DNA of 43,888 nucleotides from Hellea sp964472905 (GCA_964472905.1 CAYYMI010000019.1:1-43888); one strand, 5' to 3'; positions 25,056 to 34,002 are shown, counted from the stretch's first letter. Made by a program: numbers and translations. The notes: generated from the sequence alone by a model not told the origin.

Positions 25056-25512
25056 GGCCGAGAACGTTTCTGAAATGGAACCGACAATGGGCTGCTTTAA
25101 GGGTAGGGAGCATCACTATCCGCTTCGTGTTTTTTACGAAGATACCGATTTCACTGGCATTGTATATTACGCCAATTATCTGCGGTTTTTTGAACGCGCG
25201 CGCAGTAGCTATTTCCGCCTCGTCGGCTTTTATCATGCTGATTTATGGGAGGCGGATGATCCGTTGGCGTTTGCGATTAGTAAGATAAATCTCGATTATA
25301 AAAAACCCGCCCGCGTCGATGATCACCTGACGATTGTCACGACCTATGACAAGTTCAAAGGCGCAAGGCTATGGGTGAGCCAAGCTTGCTACCGTGGGGA
25401 TGAGCTCCTCGTCACCGCCATATCCGAAGCGGCCTGCATCACCCCAGATGGTCGCCCAAAGCGCGCGCCGAAATGGATGATTGAGCGGCTTAAGCCTTAT
25501 TTGTTGAAGTAG
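25048..25512 (+). CDS. ybgC: YbgC-type acyl-CoA thioesterase
   Basis: A hot-dog fold protein of 154 residues from the ATG at 25048, which overlaps the ruvB stop by 8 nt and has GGGGA upstream; starts at 25033 or 25039 are alternatives. The catalytic motif is RVFYEDTDFTGIVYYANYLRFFERAR, quoted here as the block spanning about residues 28-53, with its central Asp. YbgC is a cytoplasmic acyl-CoA thioesterase linked with the Tol-Pal system in many genomes. Here it is separated from tolQ by 1.8 kb of other genes. Confidence 0.92.
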   Translation: MDKAENVSEMEPTMGCFKGREHHYPLRVFYEDTDFTGIVYYANYLRFFERARSSYFRLVGFYHADLWEADDPLAFAISKINLDYKKPARVDDHLTIVTTYDKFKGARLWVSQACYRGDELLVTAISEAACITPDGRPKRAPKWMIERLKPYLLK

Positions 25513-25820
25513 GTGTCAATTTTGATTTTACCTAAGGATGTTTTTTGCGCGATTAAATATAGGGTCGCACTTTTTATCAGAGCTATAATGAAAACTATCA
25601 GTAGCACCATTGGGATAACTAATAAATTTCCTGGGATTTCTAAAGGGGACTCTATGCTTAATGCAGCAACTCTAAATGATAGCTCTTTATGTATGGTGTA
25701 GGATTCAGGCTCAAATAAATAACCTATGTAAAATAATGGAAATAATAACGCGCTGATTAAATAATCAACAATCAAAACTATTTTAAATACGCCTCGAGAT
25801 GATAAATCTTTAAATTGCAT
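25497..25820 (-). CDS. Small hydrophobic membrane protein, unknown
   Basis: A protein of 107 residues on the minus strand whose 3' end overlaps the ybgC 3' end by 16 nt. Two or three hydrophobic segments are visible: KIVLIVDYLISALLFPLFYI near 13-32 and LLVIPMVLLIVFIIALI near 66-82. The region is markedly AT-rich compared with ybgC and the next gene. A weak AGGTAG lies upstream of the ATG. No family is recognised. It fills the 353-bp gap between ybgC and the next plus-strand gene, so it is probably real but could be a fortuitous frame. Confidence 0.55.
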   Translation of the reverse strand: MQFKDLSSRGVFKIVLIVDYLISALLFPLFYIGYLFEPESYTIHKELSFRVAALSIESPLEIPGNLLVIPMVLLIVFIIALIKSATLYLIAQKTSLGKIKIDTYFNK

Positions 25821-25865
25821 TCATATATCTATAACTACCTTGTACTTTTCGTCAAATGAGAACAC

Positions 25866-26396
25866 ATGACCCAAATTCCATACACCCCCTTCGCAGAATG
25901 GACAGAACGCGCGACCGCTGATGTTCGCCGCGCGAGCCAAGCGCAATATATGCATGGCATGACCGAAATTTTGGCGGCGGAAGGGCCAATGCAAGCGCTA
26001 AATTTATTTCAGATTTATGGTAAAGCCAGCGGCGTGATGAAACTGGCCGCGCCTGTGCGTAAGCTGTGTGAACGTGCGTTACTGGCAGGAGTCAAAGCCG
26101 GAGAGATTGTGATAGAAAAGGAACACGATAGCGAGGTTGACGGCCCAGAGGACAGCGTCGGCTGGATTGTCCGTCTGCCTGATCAGCCTCGCGTTATTAT
26201 CCGCGATCTGGGTCATAGGGGCTTTGCCGATATTCCGATGAGCGAGCTGGCGGCTTTAGTGCTTGAAATCCGAACGCAAGATGAATTTATGGGCCGTGAA
26301 GATATTTACCGCGCCGTGCTTGATCATTATGGCCTTCAAAAACTAACAGCCCTTGTGCGCCGCCGGTTAGATAAGGTTTTAGAGGTGTATTTCTAA
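25866..26396 (+). CDS. Uncharacterised protein with DUF3320-like C-terminal wing
   Basis: A protein of 176 residues. The C-terminal part from about residue 125 (SELAALVLEIRTQDEFMGRE, then YGLQKLTALVRRRLDKVL) resembles the DUF3320-type helical domain found at the ends of larger helicase or restriction-like proteins; here it is joined to an unrecognised N-terminal helical region. The resemblance comes from memory and is only suggestive. The gene overlaps the following DUF3088 gene by one base (TAATG), so the two are co-translated. No catalytic motif is visible. Confidence 0.7.
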   Translation: MTQIPYTPFAEWTERATADVRRASQAQYMHGMTEILAAEGPMQALNLFQIYGKASGVMKLAAPVRKLCERALLAGVKAGEIVIEKEHDSEVDGPEDSVGWIVRLPDQPRVIIRDLGHRGFADIPMSELAALVLEIRTQDEFMGREDIYRAVLDHYGLQKLTALVRRRLDKVLEVYF

Positions 26397-26743
26397 TGTC
26401 CCGTGACACGCTTTTCCTGCTCGCGCCTGGTTTTTTCGATAATGAGCGCAGAGAATATTGCCCTGAATGTGCCGAGATGTGGGGGCTGCTGTCTTATTTT
26501 CCTGCGATAAAGGAAAGTATGGACATTAACTATCAACCCATTGCCAAACCGCGAGCGGATATTGTGGCTTTGTTGGGGGATAAGAACCAGAACTGCCCGA
26601 CTTTATTATTATCTGATGAAAGCCCGTTATATGAGAATTGCGGGATTATGCGCAAAAACGGGCATCGTTTTATCAACAATGCCCGTGATATTGGGAAATA
26701 TTATGCGCAGCGTTTTGGAACGCCTTATCCGCGTGGCTCTTAG
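26396..26743 (+). CDS. DUF3088 family protein
   Basis: A protein of 115 residues fitting DUF3088: it begins with DTLFLLAPGFFDNERREYCP, has a CPECAEMWGLLSYFP segment with a CxxC, then CPTLLLSDESP and a C-terminal FGTPYPRG. The CxxC near the N-terminus and the alternating strands recall a thioredoxin- or glutaredoxin-like fold, but this is inference. It is coupled to the upstream gene by TAATG. Function is unknown in the family. Confidence 0.8.
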   Translation: MSRDTLFLLAPGFFDNERREYCPECAEMWGLLSYFPAIKESMDINYQPIAKPRADIVALLGDKNQNCPTLLLSDESPLYENCGIMRKNGHRFINNARDIGKYYAQRFGTPYPRGS

Positions 26744-26756
26744 GGGGCGTTAGTAA

Positions 26757-27113
26757 CTAACCTTCGCCTTCAATGACTTCGCCAACGCCCGGTCCAGTAT
26801 CGCCAATGGTAACATCTTCGCAAATATCCAGAACTTCACGGCCTTCACTATCGACATAGAAAATTTGAGCAGGCTTAACAACAATCGTACGTTTGATTGA
26901 AGGGCCTTCTCTACCATCGACAGAGGTCGTGCTATATTGAACCTTAGTTTCTGCGGGTATTGTGACAGCTTTTAAGGATGATACGGGCGCGCAAGTTAAA
27001 ACGGGAACTGGGGCTTCTATAACGATTGGTTCAGGGATAGGTTCAGGAGCCGTTGCACACGCCGCAATTGACCCAAAAAGGGTGACGGCGAATATAGGGG
27101 TGAGTTTTGACAT
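26757..27113 (-). CDS. Small proline-rich lipoprotein, unknown
   Basis: A protein of 118 residues from the ATG at 27113, which has GGAGG five bases upstream. The lipobox is IAAC, followed by a Pro/Glu/Ile-rich tether of about 25 residues, then a small domain with two further Cys residues (LTCAPVSSLKAV and VLDICEDVTIGD) that could form a disulfide. It ends in a Gly/Glu-rich tail. It is divergent from tolQ with a 249-bp gap between. No family is recognised. Confidence 0.75.
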   Translation of the reverse strand: MSKLTPIFAVTLFGSIAACATAPEPIPEPIVIEAPVPVLTCAPVSSLKAVTIPAETKVQYSTTSVDGREGPSIKRTIVVKPAQIFYVDSEGREVLDICEDVTIGDTGPGVGEVIEGEG

Positions 27114-27253
27114 ATATGCCTCCATTTAAATCAGTCTATCTCACACTATGTCTGAATTATGTCTGAACATGTGAAAAAATGTGCCATTTATCTTAAATGA
27201 CAGTCTTTAAGGGTATGGTTAAGACTTTGTTTCTAAGCTGTGATTATTAAGCC

Positions 27254-27265
27254 TGTAACGTTACA
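27254..27265. promoter_or_regulatory. 12-bp palindrome upstream of tolQ
   Basis: TGTAACGTTACA is perfectly self-complementary and lies in the divergent gap between the small lipoprotein gene and tolQ, about 98 bp upstream of tolQ. It is a possible operator, but its length alone is not significant. Confidence 0.2.
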
Positions 27266-27362
27266 ACCTCTTAATTAGCACTCTTGGGACGATTACCCTT
27301 AAATCGAACACAAAATAAGGCTAGTTTCGCGTCATAGGCGAATCGACCAATTGGAAGAATAT

Positions 27363-28088
27363 ATGTATTTTATTGATTTAATCATGCAGGCGACAACTTT
27401 AGAGCCTATTCACAATGGTGATTTTTCGTTTTGGTCACTCTTTGTCAGAGCGGACTGGGTTGTTAAACTTGTTATGATCATTTTGATTATAGCATCGATA
27501 TGGTCGTGGGCGATCGCCGTCGATAAAGGCATAACTATGTTTTTGCTGAAGCGTCGCGCGAAATTATTTGAAGAAACATTTTGGTCTGGCAAAACACTCG
27601 ATGAGCTCTCCAGAGCGATGGGGGGAGATACGCGTGATCCTATGGCACGCGTCTTTGCGGCGGCGATGCGTGAATATGATGAAAGCATGACATCTCCGCG
27701 CAATGATGCGGCTATTTTGTCAACGCGGGAACGCATAGACCGCGTTATGAACCTTGTTGTGAACCGCGAACTCTCAAAAGCTGAGCGCGGCTTATCAGTT
27801 TTGGCAACAATTGGCTCAGCGTCAGTCTTTATTGGACTATTTGGAACCGTATGGGGGATTATGAATTCCTTCCGCGCGATTGCGGCTTCGCAAAATACGA
27901 ATTTATCCGTTGTGGCCCCCGGTATTGCCGAAGCGCTTTTTGCCACGGCTCTTGGGCTGATTGCCGCTATTCCTGCCGTTATATTTTATAATAAATACTC
28001 TTCTGACATTGATAAATATGCGGGACGTCTTGAAGGCTATGCTGATGAGCTCTCGGCAATTTTGTCACGTAAGATTTCGAAAGGGTAA
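27363..28088 (+). CDS. tolQ: Tol-Pal system protein TolQ
   Basis: A MotA/TolQ/ExbB-family protein of 241 residues with three membrane segments: KLVMIILIIASIWSWAIAVD near 35-54, and two in the conserved C-terminal half (LATIGSASVFIGLFGTVWGI and EALFATALGLIAAIPAVIF). With TolR it forms the proton-driven motor that energises TolA in the inner membrane during cell constriction. The ATG at 27363 has GGAAG upstream; a TTG at 27351 is possible. It is the first gene of a tolQRAB-pal-cpoB run. Confidence 0.95.
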   Translation: MYFIDLIMQATTLEPIHNGDFSFWSLFVRADWVVKLVMIILIIASIWSWAIAVDKGITMFLLKRRAKLFEETFWSGKTLDELSRAMGGDTRDPMARVFAAAMREYDESMTSPRNDAAILSTRERIDRVMNLVVNRELSKAERGLSVLATIGSASVFIGLFGTVWGIMNSFRAIAASQNTNLSVVAPGIAEALFATALGLIAAIPAVIFYNKYSSDIDKYAGRLEGYADELSAILSRKISKG

Positions 28089-28093
28089 GCTCT

Positions 28094-28540
28094 GTGGCCA
28101 TTGGAACAGCATCAGGCGGAGGGCGGCGGAGTGGCCGCAGACGTGGGCGTAAACATCGCCTAAATGCCGAAATCAACGTCACTCCTCTGGTTGACGTCAT
28201 GTTGGTGCTTTTGATTGTCTTTATGATTGCTGCGCCGCTTTTATCCGTTGGCGTACCTGTGGAACTTCCTAAAACGGATGCGAAATCACTGCCGTCACAG
28301 CAAGAACCTGTCACGATCACGGTCGATTTTGACGGTAAAATATTTATTCAAGAGGAAGAAATTACGCTCGATGAATTAGCCTCGCGTTTGGTCGCTGTTT
28401 CAGCCAATGGATATGATGAACGCATCTATTTGCGGGCCGACCAAGATAGCGATTATGGCGCTGTCATGCGGGTTATGGCGCGTGTTAATTCAGCTGGATT
28501 TTCAAACTTAGGTCTCGTTACGGACCCTATTTCACAATAA
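28094..28540 (+). CDS. tolR: Tol-Pal system protein TolR
   Basis: A protein of 148 residues with a GTG start preceded by AAGGGTAAG. An Arg/Gly-rich cytoplasmic N-terminus leads to INVTPLVDVMLVLLIVFMI; Asp34 in the membrane helix is the proton-carrying residue of the ExbD/TolR family. A periplasmic domain follows. It is 5 nt after tolQ, and tolA starts directly after its stop. Confidence 0.95.
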   Translation: MAIGTASGGGRRSGRRRGRKHRLNAEINVTPLVDVMLVLLIVFMIAAPLLSVGVPVELPKTDAKSLPSQQEPVTITVDFDGKIFIQEEEITLDELASRLVAVSANGYDERIYLRADQDSDYGAVMRVMARVNSAGFSNLGLVTDPISQ

Positions 28541-29356
28541 ATGAACTTTGGAATTCTGATATCACTTGGCTTACATGCCACAGCGTTATTGGGCGGGTTG
28601 CTATTGTTTAAAGGGGACGTGAAACCTTTTGAAGACACCAAAATTATCCCAATTGAAATGGTTACGATTGAGGAACTCACCAACATTAAAGCCGCTATAA
28701 AACCGCCTAAGCCTGTTAAAAAACCTGAACCCGAACCTGATGTCATGACTTTAGAAACCCCCACAAAAAACGCCGAAGCCGAAGGCGAACGTCAAGAACG
28801 CGTGGAAGAGGTCGTTGAAGAACCTGTGAAAGTCGCGGAGGTCGTCCCTGACATTGTTGATGAAGTAATAAACGTGCCTGAGACTCCGGTGGAATCGGAG
28901 CCCGAAGAGCCCCAAGAGGTCGATTTAGATAGATTAGCCGGGCTTATTAATAAAATTAGAGAACAAGCCCCTGAGCGTAATCAGCAAATAACGCTACAAT
29001 CTGAAAGTAATGCCTATGTTTTTGCTGATATAGCCCGTGAAGGCGTTGGCGAGGGGAGTTCTATGACCTTATCGGAGCTTAATGCTCTTCAATCGGCCAT
29101 GTATAAATGCTGGTCTTTTCCAGCTGCCGCGCCAAATCCATCAGAGTTAATTGTGCCTGTTAATGTTAGCCTTTTTCCTGATGGATATGTTAATCAGGTA
29201 AAGCTTGGCAATTTTCGGCAAATCAATCATTTTCACAAATTGGCTGCGGATGAAGCCATTCGTGCAGTCAATAAGTGCCAGCCATATGATTTTTTACCTG
29301 CGGAAAAATATAGCCAATGGCGAGAGATGACTCTAAACTTTCGCCCAGATGTATAA
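28541..29356 (+). CDS. tolA: Tol-Pal system protein TolA
   Basis: A protein of 271 residues. An N-terminal membrane helix (FGILISLGLHATALLGGLLL) is followed by a Lys/Pro- then Glu/Val/Pro-rich periplasmic spacer (about 45-130) and a C-terminal TonB/TolA-type domain with AMYKCWSFPAAAPNPSEL and the paired Cys (one here, one in AVNKCQPYDF). It links the TolQR motor to TolB/Pal. The spacer is acidic and shorter than the long helical domain of enterobacterial TolA. Its ATG immediately follows the tolR stop. Confidence 0.92.
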   Translation: MNFGILISLGLHATALLGGLLLFKGDVKPFEDTKIIPIEMVTIEELTNIKAAIKPPKPVKKPEPEPDVMTLETPTKNAEAEGERQERVEEVVEEPVKVAEVVPDIVDEVINVPETPVESEPEEPQEVDLDRLAGLINKIREQAPERNQQITLQSESNAYVFADIAREGVGEGSSMTLSELNALQSAMYKCWSFPAAAPNPSELIVPVNVSLFPDGYVNQVKLGNFRQINHFHKLAADEAIRAVNKCQPYDFLPAEKYSQWREMTLNFRPDV

Positions 29357-29404
29357 TTCGCGCGGCATGTTTCGCGTAATGCTAGAATACCAAGGACTTA
29401 AATT

Positions 29405-30721
29405 TTGACACGTTTGCTTGCTGCTTTTTTTATGAGTTTCATGACCGTTTTTATTACCGCGGGAATGGCTAAAGCTCAGCTCGAAATAGATATTACAAAG
29501 GGCAATATTGATCCAACGCCGATTGCTGTTCCTGATTTTTTGGCGACAGATTCTCAAAGCCGCGTGATTGGAGCAGATATAGCGAGTGTTGTGAGGGCGG
29601 ATTTAGAACGTTCGGGGCTATTTAAGTCTCTTAACCCATCCAGCTTTATCGAACGGCAAACTAATATTGATTATCAGCCGACTTTTGCTGATTGGCGAGT
29701 GATTAAAGCTGACGCGCTTGTGTCAGGCCGAATTATCAGAGAAAGCGCGACGAAAATTCGGGTGGAATTTCGTCTATGGGATATTTTTGCGGGCAAACAG
29801 TTGGCTGGACTGCGTTTCGCGACGACGCCAGATAACTGGCGACGAACGGCGCATAAGGCTTCCGACGCGATCTATAAATCCTTGACTGGAGAAGATGGTT
29901 ATTTCGATAGCCGTATCGTCTTTGTTGATGAAAAAGGGCCTAAGACCAATCGTAAAAAACGCCTGACAATTATGGATCAAGATGGTCACGCGCCGCAATA
30001 TTTATTGGCGGGGTCAGATCTTGTTATAACACCGAGATTTTCACCTTCGGCGCAAAAAATTACATTTATGAGTTACGAAAATACTGTGCCGCAAGTCTAT
30101 CTGTTAGATATCGAAACCGGTCGCCGAGAACTATTAGGAAACTTTCCGGGCATGACCTTCGCTCCGCGTTTTTCACCCGATGGCAATCAACTGATTATGT
30201 CTATGATGGAAAAGGGGAATAGCGATCTGTATAAAATGGATCTACGCTCTCGCTCGACGACACGATTAACATCTCAACCGGCTATTGATGTGTCAGGAAG
30301 TTTTTCTCCAGATGGCCGCCGCATAGTCTTTAATTCAGACCGCGGAGGATCGCCTCAGATATATACAATGGACTCGGATGGTATGAATGTGAAGCGTATT
30401 AGCTTTGGTAAGGGACGATACTCGGCTCCTGTATGGTCGCCGCGAGGAGACAAGATTGCCTTCGTTAGAAGTCGCAACGGACGATATTCAATTGGCGTTA
30501 TGAATGTTGATGGCTCGAATGAAAGACAGTTGACCGAAAGCTATTTGGACGAAAGCCCGACATGGTCGCCCAATGGTCGTGTCATTTTATTCTCAAGAGA
30601 AACAAAGGGTCGAAACGGGTATAATGAAATTTGGTCTGTTGACCTGACTGGGCAAAATGTTCGGCGTATAAATACACCTGGAAAATCATCCGATCCAGCT
30701 TGGTCTCCTTTATTGCCGTAA
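29405..30721 (+). CDS. tolB: Tol-Pal system protein TolB
   Basis: A protein of 438 residues starting at a TTG with AAGGA nine bases upstream. A signal peptide ends MAKAQ. An N-terminal alpha/beta domain (DITKGNIDPTPIAVPDF) is followed by a six-bladed propeller of WD40-like PD40 repeats, each with the pattern SPDGRRIVFNSDRGG or WSPRGDKIAFVRSRNG. It sits in the periplasm and binds Pal and the TolA C-terminus. It lies 48 nt after tolA. Confidence 0.95.
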   Translation: MTRLLAAFFMSFMTVFITAGMAKAQLEIDITKGNIDPTPIAVPDFLATDSQSRVIGADIASVVRADLERSGLFKSLNPSSFIERQTNIDYQPTFADWRVIKADALVSGRIIRESATKIRVEFRLWDIFAGKQLAGLRFATTPDNWRRTAHKASDAIYKSLTGEDGYFDSRIVFVDEKGPKTNRKKRLTIMDQDGHAPQYLLAGSDLVITPRFSPSAQKITFMSYENTVPQVYLLDIETGRRELLGNFPGMTFAPRFSPDGNQLIMSMMEKGNSDLYKMDLRSRSTTRLTSQPAIDVSGSFSPDGRRIVFNSDRGGSPQIYTMDSDGMNVKRISFGKGRYSAPVWSPRGDKIAFVRSRNGRYSIGVMNVDGSNERQLTESYLDESPTWSPNGRVILFSRETKGRNGYNEIWSVDLTGQNVRRINTPGKSSDPAWSPLLP

Positions 30722-30899
30722 GATTTAAGATTAGCTCAACAATGCCTAAATTCGGTCACAAAGCACATTAAACAATCTTTTGAGGACGTATTTTAGGTTA
30801 TAAAGACTTATTCTGATTACCTTTTACGTAAAATGCTTGCGTAGGCTTAGGCTTCAAGCTTTATTGTCTGTGTGAGATAAAACAATAAGAGAGGTTAAA

Positions 30900-31487
30900 A
30901 TGCTCAATAGAACAACTCTGCTAATGTCATCCTTGATGATTACACTGACTGCTTGCGCGACACAGCCCAAACCTGAACCTGTTGTACAGGCGGCAGAAAC
31001 GGCGCCAGTCATTTTACAAGCACCTGTAGAGGAAGCGGCGCCTGTTATTCAACAAGCACCTGTACAGGAAGTGGCGCCTGTTGTGACCATTGACCCCAAT
31101 GCACCAACGCCAGGGTCTGCTGCTGATTTTGCCTATCAAGCTGGCGGCGAACCGCGAGTCTTCTTTGGGTATGACCGTTACGATTTAAGCTCAGATGCTC
31201 GAAGTGCCCTGAAGCGTCAAGCTGATTGGCTTAACACTTATAATAATGTGACAGCGGTTATCGAAGGTAATGCAGATGAGCGCGGCACACGCGAATATAA
31301 CCTCGCTTTAGCGGCGCGTCGGGCTGAGAGCATTAAGTCATATTTTGTGGCCCAAGGTATTATTCCGTCACGATTGACAACAGTTTCCTATGGCAAAGAA
31401 CGCCCAATTGATGCCCGGTCAAGCGAGGCTGGATGGTCGCGTAATCGTAACGGACATACAAATGTAAACAATGGTGCTGTTGGTTAG
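30900..31487 (+). CDS. pal: Peptidoglycan-associated lipoprotein Pal
   Basis: A protein of 195 residues. The lipoprotein signal ends LTAC; a Pro/Val/Gln tether contains two copies of an APVI-QAPV-E unit; the OmpA-like peptidoglycan-binding domain runs from about 80 (VFFGYDRYDLSSDA, EGNADERGTREYNLALAARRA with the Asp and Arg that hold diaminopimelate). It anchors the outer membrane to the wall. The last block is unusual: NRNGHTNV replaces the common NRR-hydrophobic pattern, with a short Asn/Gly tail. It is 178 bp after tolB and followed by a strong terminator. Confidence 0.93.
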   Translation: MLNRTTLLMSSLMITLTACATQPKPEPVVQAAETAPVILQAPVEEAAPVIQQAPVQEVAPVVTIDPNAPTPGSAADFAYQAGGEPRVFFGYDRYDLSSDARSALKRQADWLNTYNNVTAVIEGNADERGTREYNLALAARRAESIKSYFVAQGIIPSRLTTVSYGKERPIDARSSEAGWSRNRNGHTNVNNGAVG

Positions 31488-31532
31488 AATTTTAACAGCC
31501 TTTTAATACGACTTGCCATAATTTGGCTTTAT

Positions 31533-31562
31533 AGTCAGGTCAGTTTCTGGCCTGACTTTTTT
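31533..31562 (+). terminator. Rho-independent terminator after pal
   Basis: An 11-bp stem (31533-31543 with 31547-31557, one G-U pair) closes a TTT loop and runs into six T. It separates pal from cpoB, so cpoB probably relies on readthrough or its own promoter. Confidence 0.9.
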
Positions 31563-31624
31563 AATGGACCAACTTTATGTTTGATGGGTAATCATTCGTC
31601 AGATATTGTGTGAAAGGATCGACT

Positions 31625-32587
31625 ATGCGTAGATTTATCGCTGCCTTATTAGTTTCAACTTCATTATGCGCAGCGCCTGCTTATGCGCAAAGTAAAAAAG
31701 AATTGGCCGCAGTTGATGCCCAATTGGCGCAACGTCTGACAACTCTGGAAAGCCGAATGCTGACGGGCGACCCTGCTGCTGAGCGGTTAATGCAACGCAT
31801 GGACTCGCTAGAAAAATCGCAACGCACCCTGACGGGCGAGGTCGAAACATTACGCTATGAACGCGAAACTCTATTAAAGCAGGTCGAAGCCATGGCCACG
31901 GAAATTCAAACAAAGCAAGCTTTGATTGATCGTATGAAAATTCATTTGGATGCGGTGGATTTAGTGTCGTCTGAAACGAGGTCTTCAAACATCGTGCAAT
32001 CTGATCCTTATGCGCCTAGAACTTATGGACAAGATCAGAGTTATTCTGGTGGTTCAATTATTCAATCTGCGCCTTCTACTTCACCAACATACTCAGATCC
32101 AACTTACAACCCAAATCAGTTATCAGAAATTCCAAGCGCCCCTATTTTTAAAGAACGAACTATTGGCGTTCAGGAGGCTTACCAAACTCAGCAGAGCTAT
32201 GAAAATGATGTGACGCAACTGGGTCAATCTGGTCAAACAAAGCTTGCCGAAGGTGATTTCGTAGGCGCGCAAACTGCATTTAAACAATATTTGGAATTTA
32301 ATCCTGATGCGGCAGATAAAGACGTCATAAATTTCTGGCTTGGAGAGAGCTATTTTGTTCGCGGCGGTTATGCGGATGCTGCAGATGCTTATATTACCTC
32401 TATGCGTGAGAATCCTAAGGGAGATAAAGCGCCAGATGCTATGGTGCGCCTAGCCGCAACCCTAAGAGAACTTGGCAATAAGGCTGAAGCCTGCCAGACA
32501 TTGGCAACCTTTCCAGACCAGTTTCCTAATGCCTCTTCCGGCACCAAGGAAAAAGCTAGAGTCGAAGCCGCTCGCACTGGATGTTAA
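31625..32587 (+). CDS. cpoB: Cell division coordinator CpoB (YbgF)
   Basis: A protein of 320 residues from the ATG at 31625 (AAGGA eight bases upstream). A signal peptide ends AYAQ. A coiled-coil region follows (LAAVDAQLAQRLTTLESRML through about residue 110), then a Ser/Pro/Tyr/Gln-rich linker, then C-terminal tetratricopeptide repeats (AQTAFKQYLEFNPDA, YADAADAYITSMRENP). CpoB acts in the periplasm to couple Tol-Pal with peptidoglycan synthesis at division. Its position after pal is canonical. Confidence 0.92.
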   Translation: MRRFIAALLVSTSLCAAPAYAQSKKELAAVDAQLAQRLTTLESRMLTGDPAAERLMQRMDSLEKSQRTLTGEVETLRYERETLLKQVEAMATEIQTKQALIDRMKIHLDAVDLVSSETRSSNIVQSDPYAPRTYGQDQSYSGGSIIQSAPSTSPTYSDPTYNPNQLSEIPSAPIFKERTIGVQEAYQTQQSYENDVTQLGQSGQTKLAEGDFVGAQTAFKQYLEFNPDAADKDVINFWLGESYFVRGGYADAADAYITSMRENPKGDKAPDAMVRLAATLRELGNKAEACQTLATFPDQFPNASSGTKEKARVEAARTGC

Positions 32588-32640
32588 GAACGGGTTGCTA
32601 GAAGACTGGATAGCCCCAGTAGAAACTGCTAGTCGGCGTC

Positions 32641-33885
32641 ATGCTTGCCGAACATTTGATAACCAAATTAGCAGAGTTAATCGCTAATCCTAAAGATAAG
32701 TTTGCAATAGCTTTTTCTGGAGGTGGAGACAGTACGGCTTTAGTTCATGCCTTGAAAGGTCATCCGCAACACGGCCCCGTCTTTATTGTCGACCATGCCT
32801 TGCGGGCTGGGTCAAATGATGAAGCAAAATCGGCAAAAGCCTTTGCGCAAAAATGCGGGTATAAAGCGCAAATTTTTACATGGCAAAACAACTTGCCCAA
32901 AACTGGATTACAAGAAAAAGCCCGGCGTGCGCGCTATGGATTAATGGGACAGGCCTGCCGCCTGCAGGGCATTAAATATCTACTGACGGCCCATAACCGG
33001 GATGATCAGGCGGAAACACTTTTAATGCGCTATGATAAAAAGACCGATTGGCGTGGAGCAACCGGCATGTCGCCAATGCGTTATGGTGCAGTGTGGCCAG
33101 AGCTGGCAGAGGTTACTATTTGCCGTCCACTCTTAGATATTTCGCGGCAAGAGCTAAGAGATTATAATAGAGCCCAAGGCCTCAGCTGGGTTGATGATCC
33201 GAGTAATGAAAATCGAGAATTTAACCGTATTCAAGCGCGTGATTATTTAACGATGCGCTTAAGCTTAAAAGATGATTTTGTTACAACGGCTAAAGATTTG
33301 TCATTGGGTTTACAGGTTGAACGGAAGAGATATCTTGCTGAGTTGAAGAACGTTCAATTTGGAAAATCAGGCGAGATAACATTATCCGCTTTCCCGTCTG
33401 CTGAGTTTATGAGCCGAGCTACTCGCTGCGTCGGAGGCCGTGGAGGCTCGATTAATCGTCAAAAATTTGTACGGCTCTACCAAAAGCTGAAATCAGAAGA
33501 GATAAATCAATTTACATATTTAGGCGCGCAGGTCGTTAGAGATGGCGGCAAAATTATCCTGAGCCGCGATATCGTCGCGGTGACAGGCCGTAGTGATAAA
33601 AATATATCGCCTCAAGCAAAATCAATGCCTCTTACCCCCATTCCACAGCTTTGGGATGGTCGGTTTCTCATCTCTTCCAAAGGAGAGGGATATGTTACAT
33701 GTCCCAATTATAATCTAAAATTTCCGCGCTCGAAGACCCTCAAAAACAGCCTTGCCAGCACGCATAAATCAGCTAGACCGACAACCCCTGTTATTACCTA
33801 TCAAAATATGGCCTATGCGGTTGAAGAGCTGGATGATGTTGATGTGAAATGCCTGATTCAACCAAGACTGACTGCGACGCTTTGA
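32641..33885 (+). CDS. tilS: tRNA(Ile)-lysidine synthetase TilS
   Basis: A protein of 414 residues. The PP-loop ATP-binding motif is FSGGGDST (Ser26 to Ser31), with LTAHNRDDQAET and the DPSNEN...FNRIQAR block diagnostic of TilS. It converts the wobble cytidine of the AUA-reading tRNA-Ile to lysidine. It lies 53 nt after cpoB and upstream of ftsH, a common order. The C-terminal domain is less conserved. Confidence 0.93.
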   Translation: MLAEHLITKLAELIANPKDKFAIAFSGGGDSTALVHALKGHPQHGPVFIVDHALRAGSNDEAKSAKAFAQKCGYKAQIFTWQNNLPKTGLQEKARRARYGLMGQACRLQGIKYLLTAHNRDDQAETLLMRYDKKTDWRGATGMSPMRYGAVWPELAEVTICRPLLDISRQELRDYNRAQGLSWVDDPSNENREFNRIQARDYLTMRLSLKDDFVTTAKDLSLGLQVERKRYLAELKNVQFGKSGEITLSAFPSAEFMSRATRCVGGRGGSINRQKFVRLYQKLKSEEINQFTYLGAQVVRDGGKIILSRDIVAVTGRSDKNISPQAKSMPLTPIPQLWDGRFLISSKGEGYVTCPNYNLKFPRSKTLKNSLASTHKSARPTTPVITYQNMAYAVEELDDVDVKCLIQPRLTATL

Positions 33886-34002
33886 ACCAAAACAGAATAA
33901 ATCCTGAAATCCTATGTAAAATAACCGTTATAGGTTCTTTATTTTAACTTTATAATGCCTATGTGTTATAGAACTCTAAGTAGACAAAATTGGTGAGCCG
34001 TC

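Noticed and set aside
27202..27226. AGTCTT...AAGACT inverted repeat upstream of tolQ as a regulatory hairpin
   Set aside because: Six-base arms with a 13-nt spacer in AT-rich DNA are not distinctive.
30822..30833. Palindrome TTTTACGTAAAA upstream of pal as an operator
   Set aside because: About ten perfect 12-bp palindromes are expected by chance in 44 kb, and nothing else supports this one.
33908..33945. Hairpin-like AT-rich segment after tilS as a terminator
   Set aside because: Pairing needs a four-base bulge and the T-rich stretch is interrupted; it more likely belongs to the ftsH promoter region.
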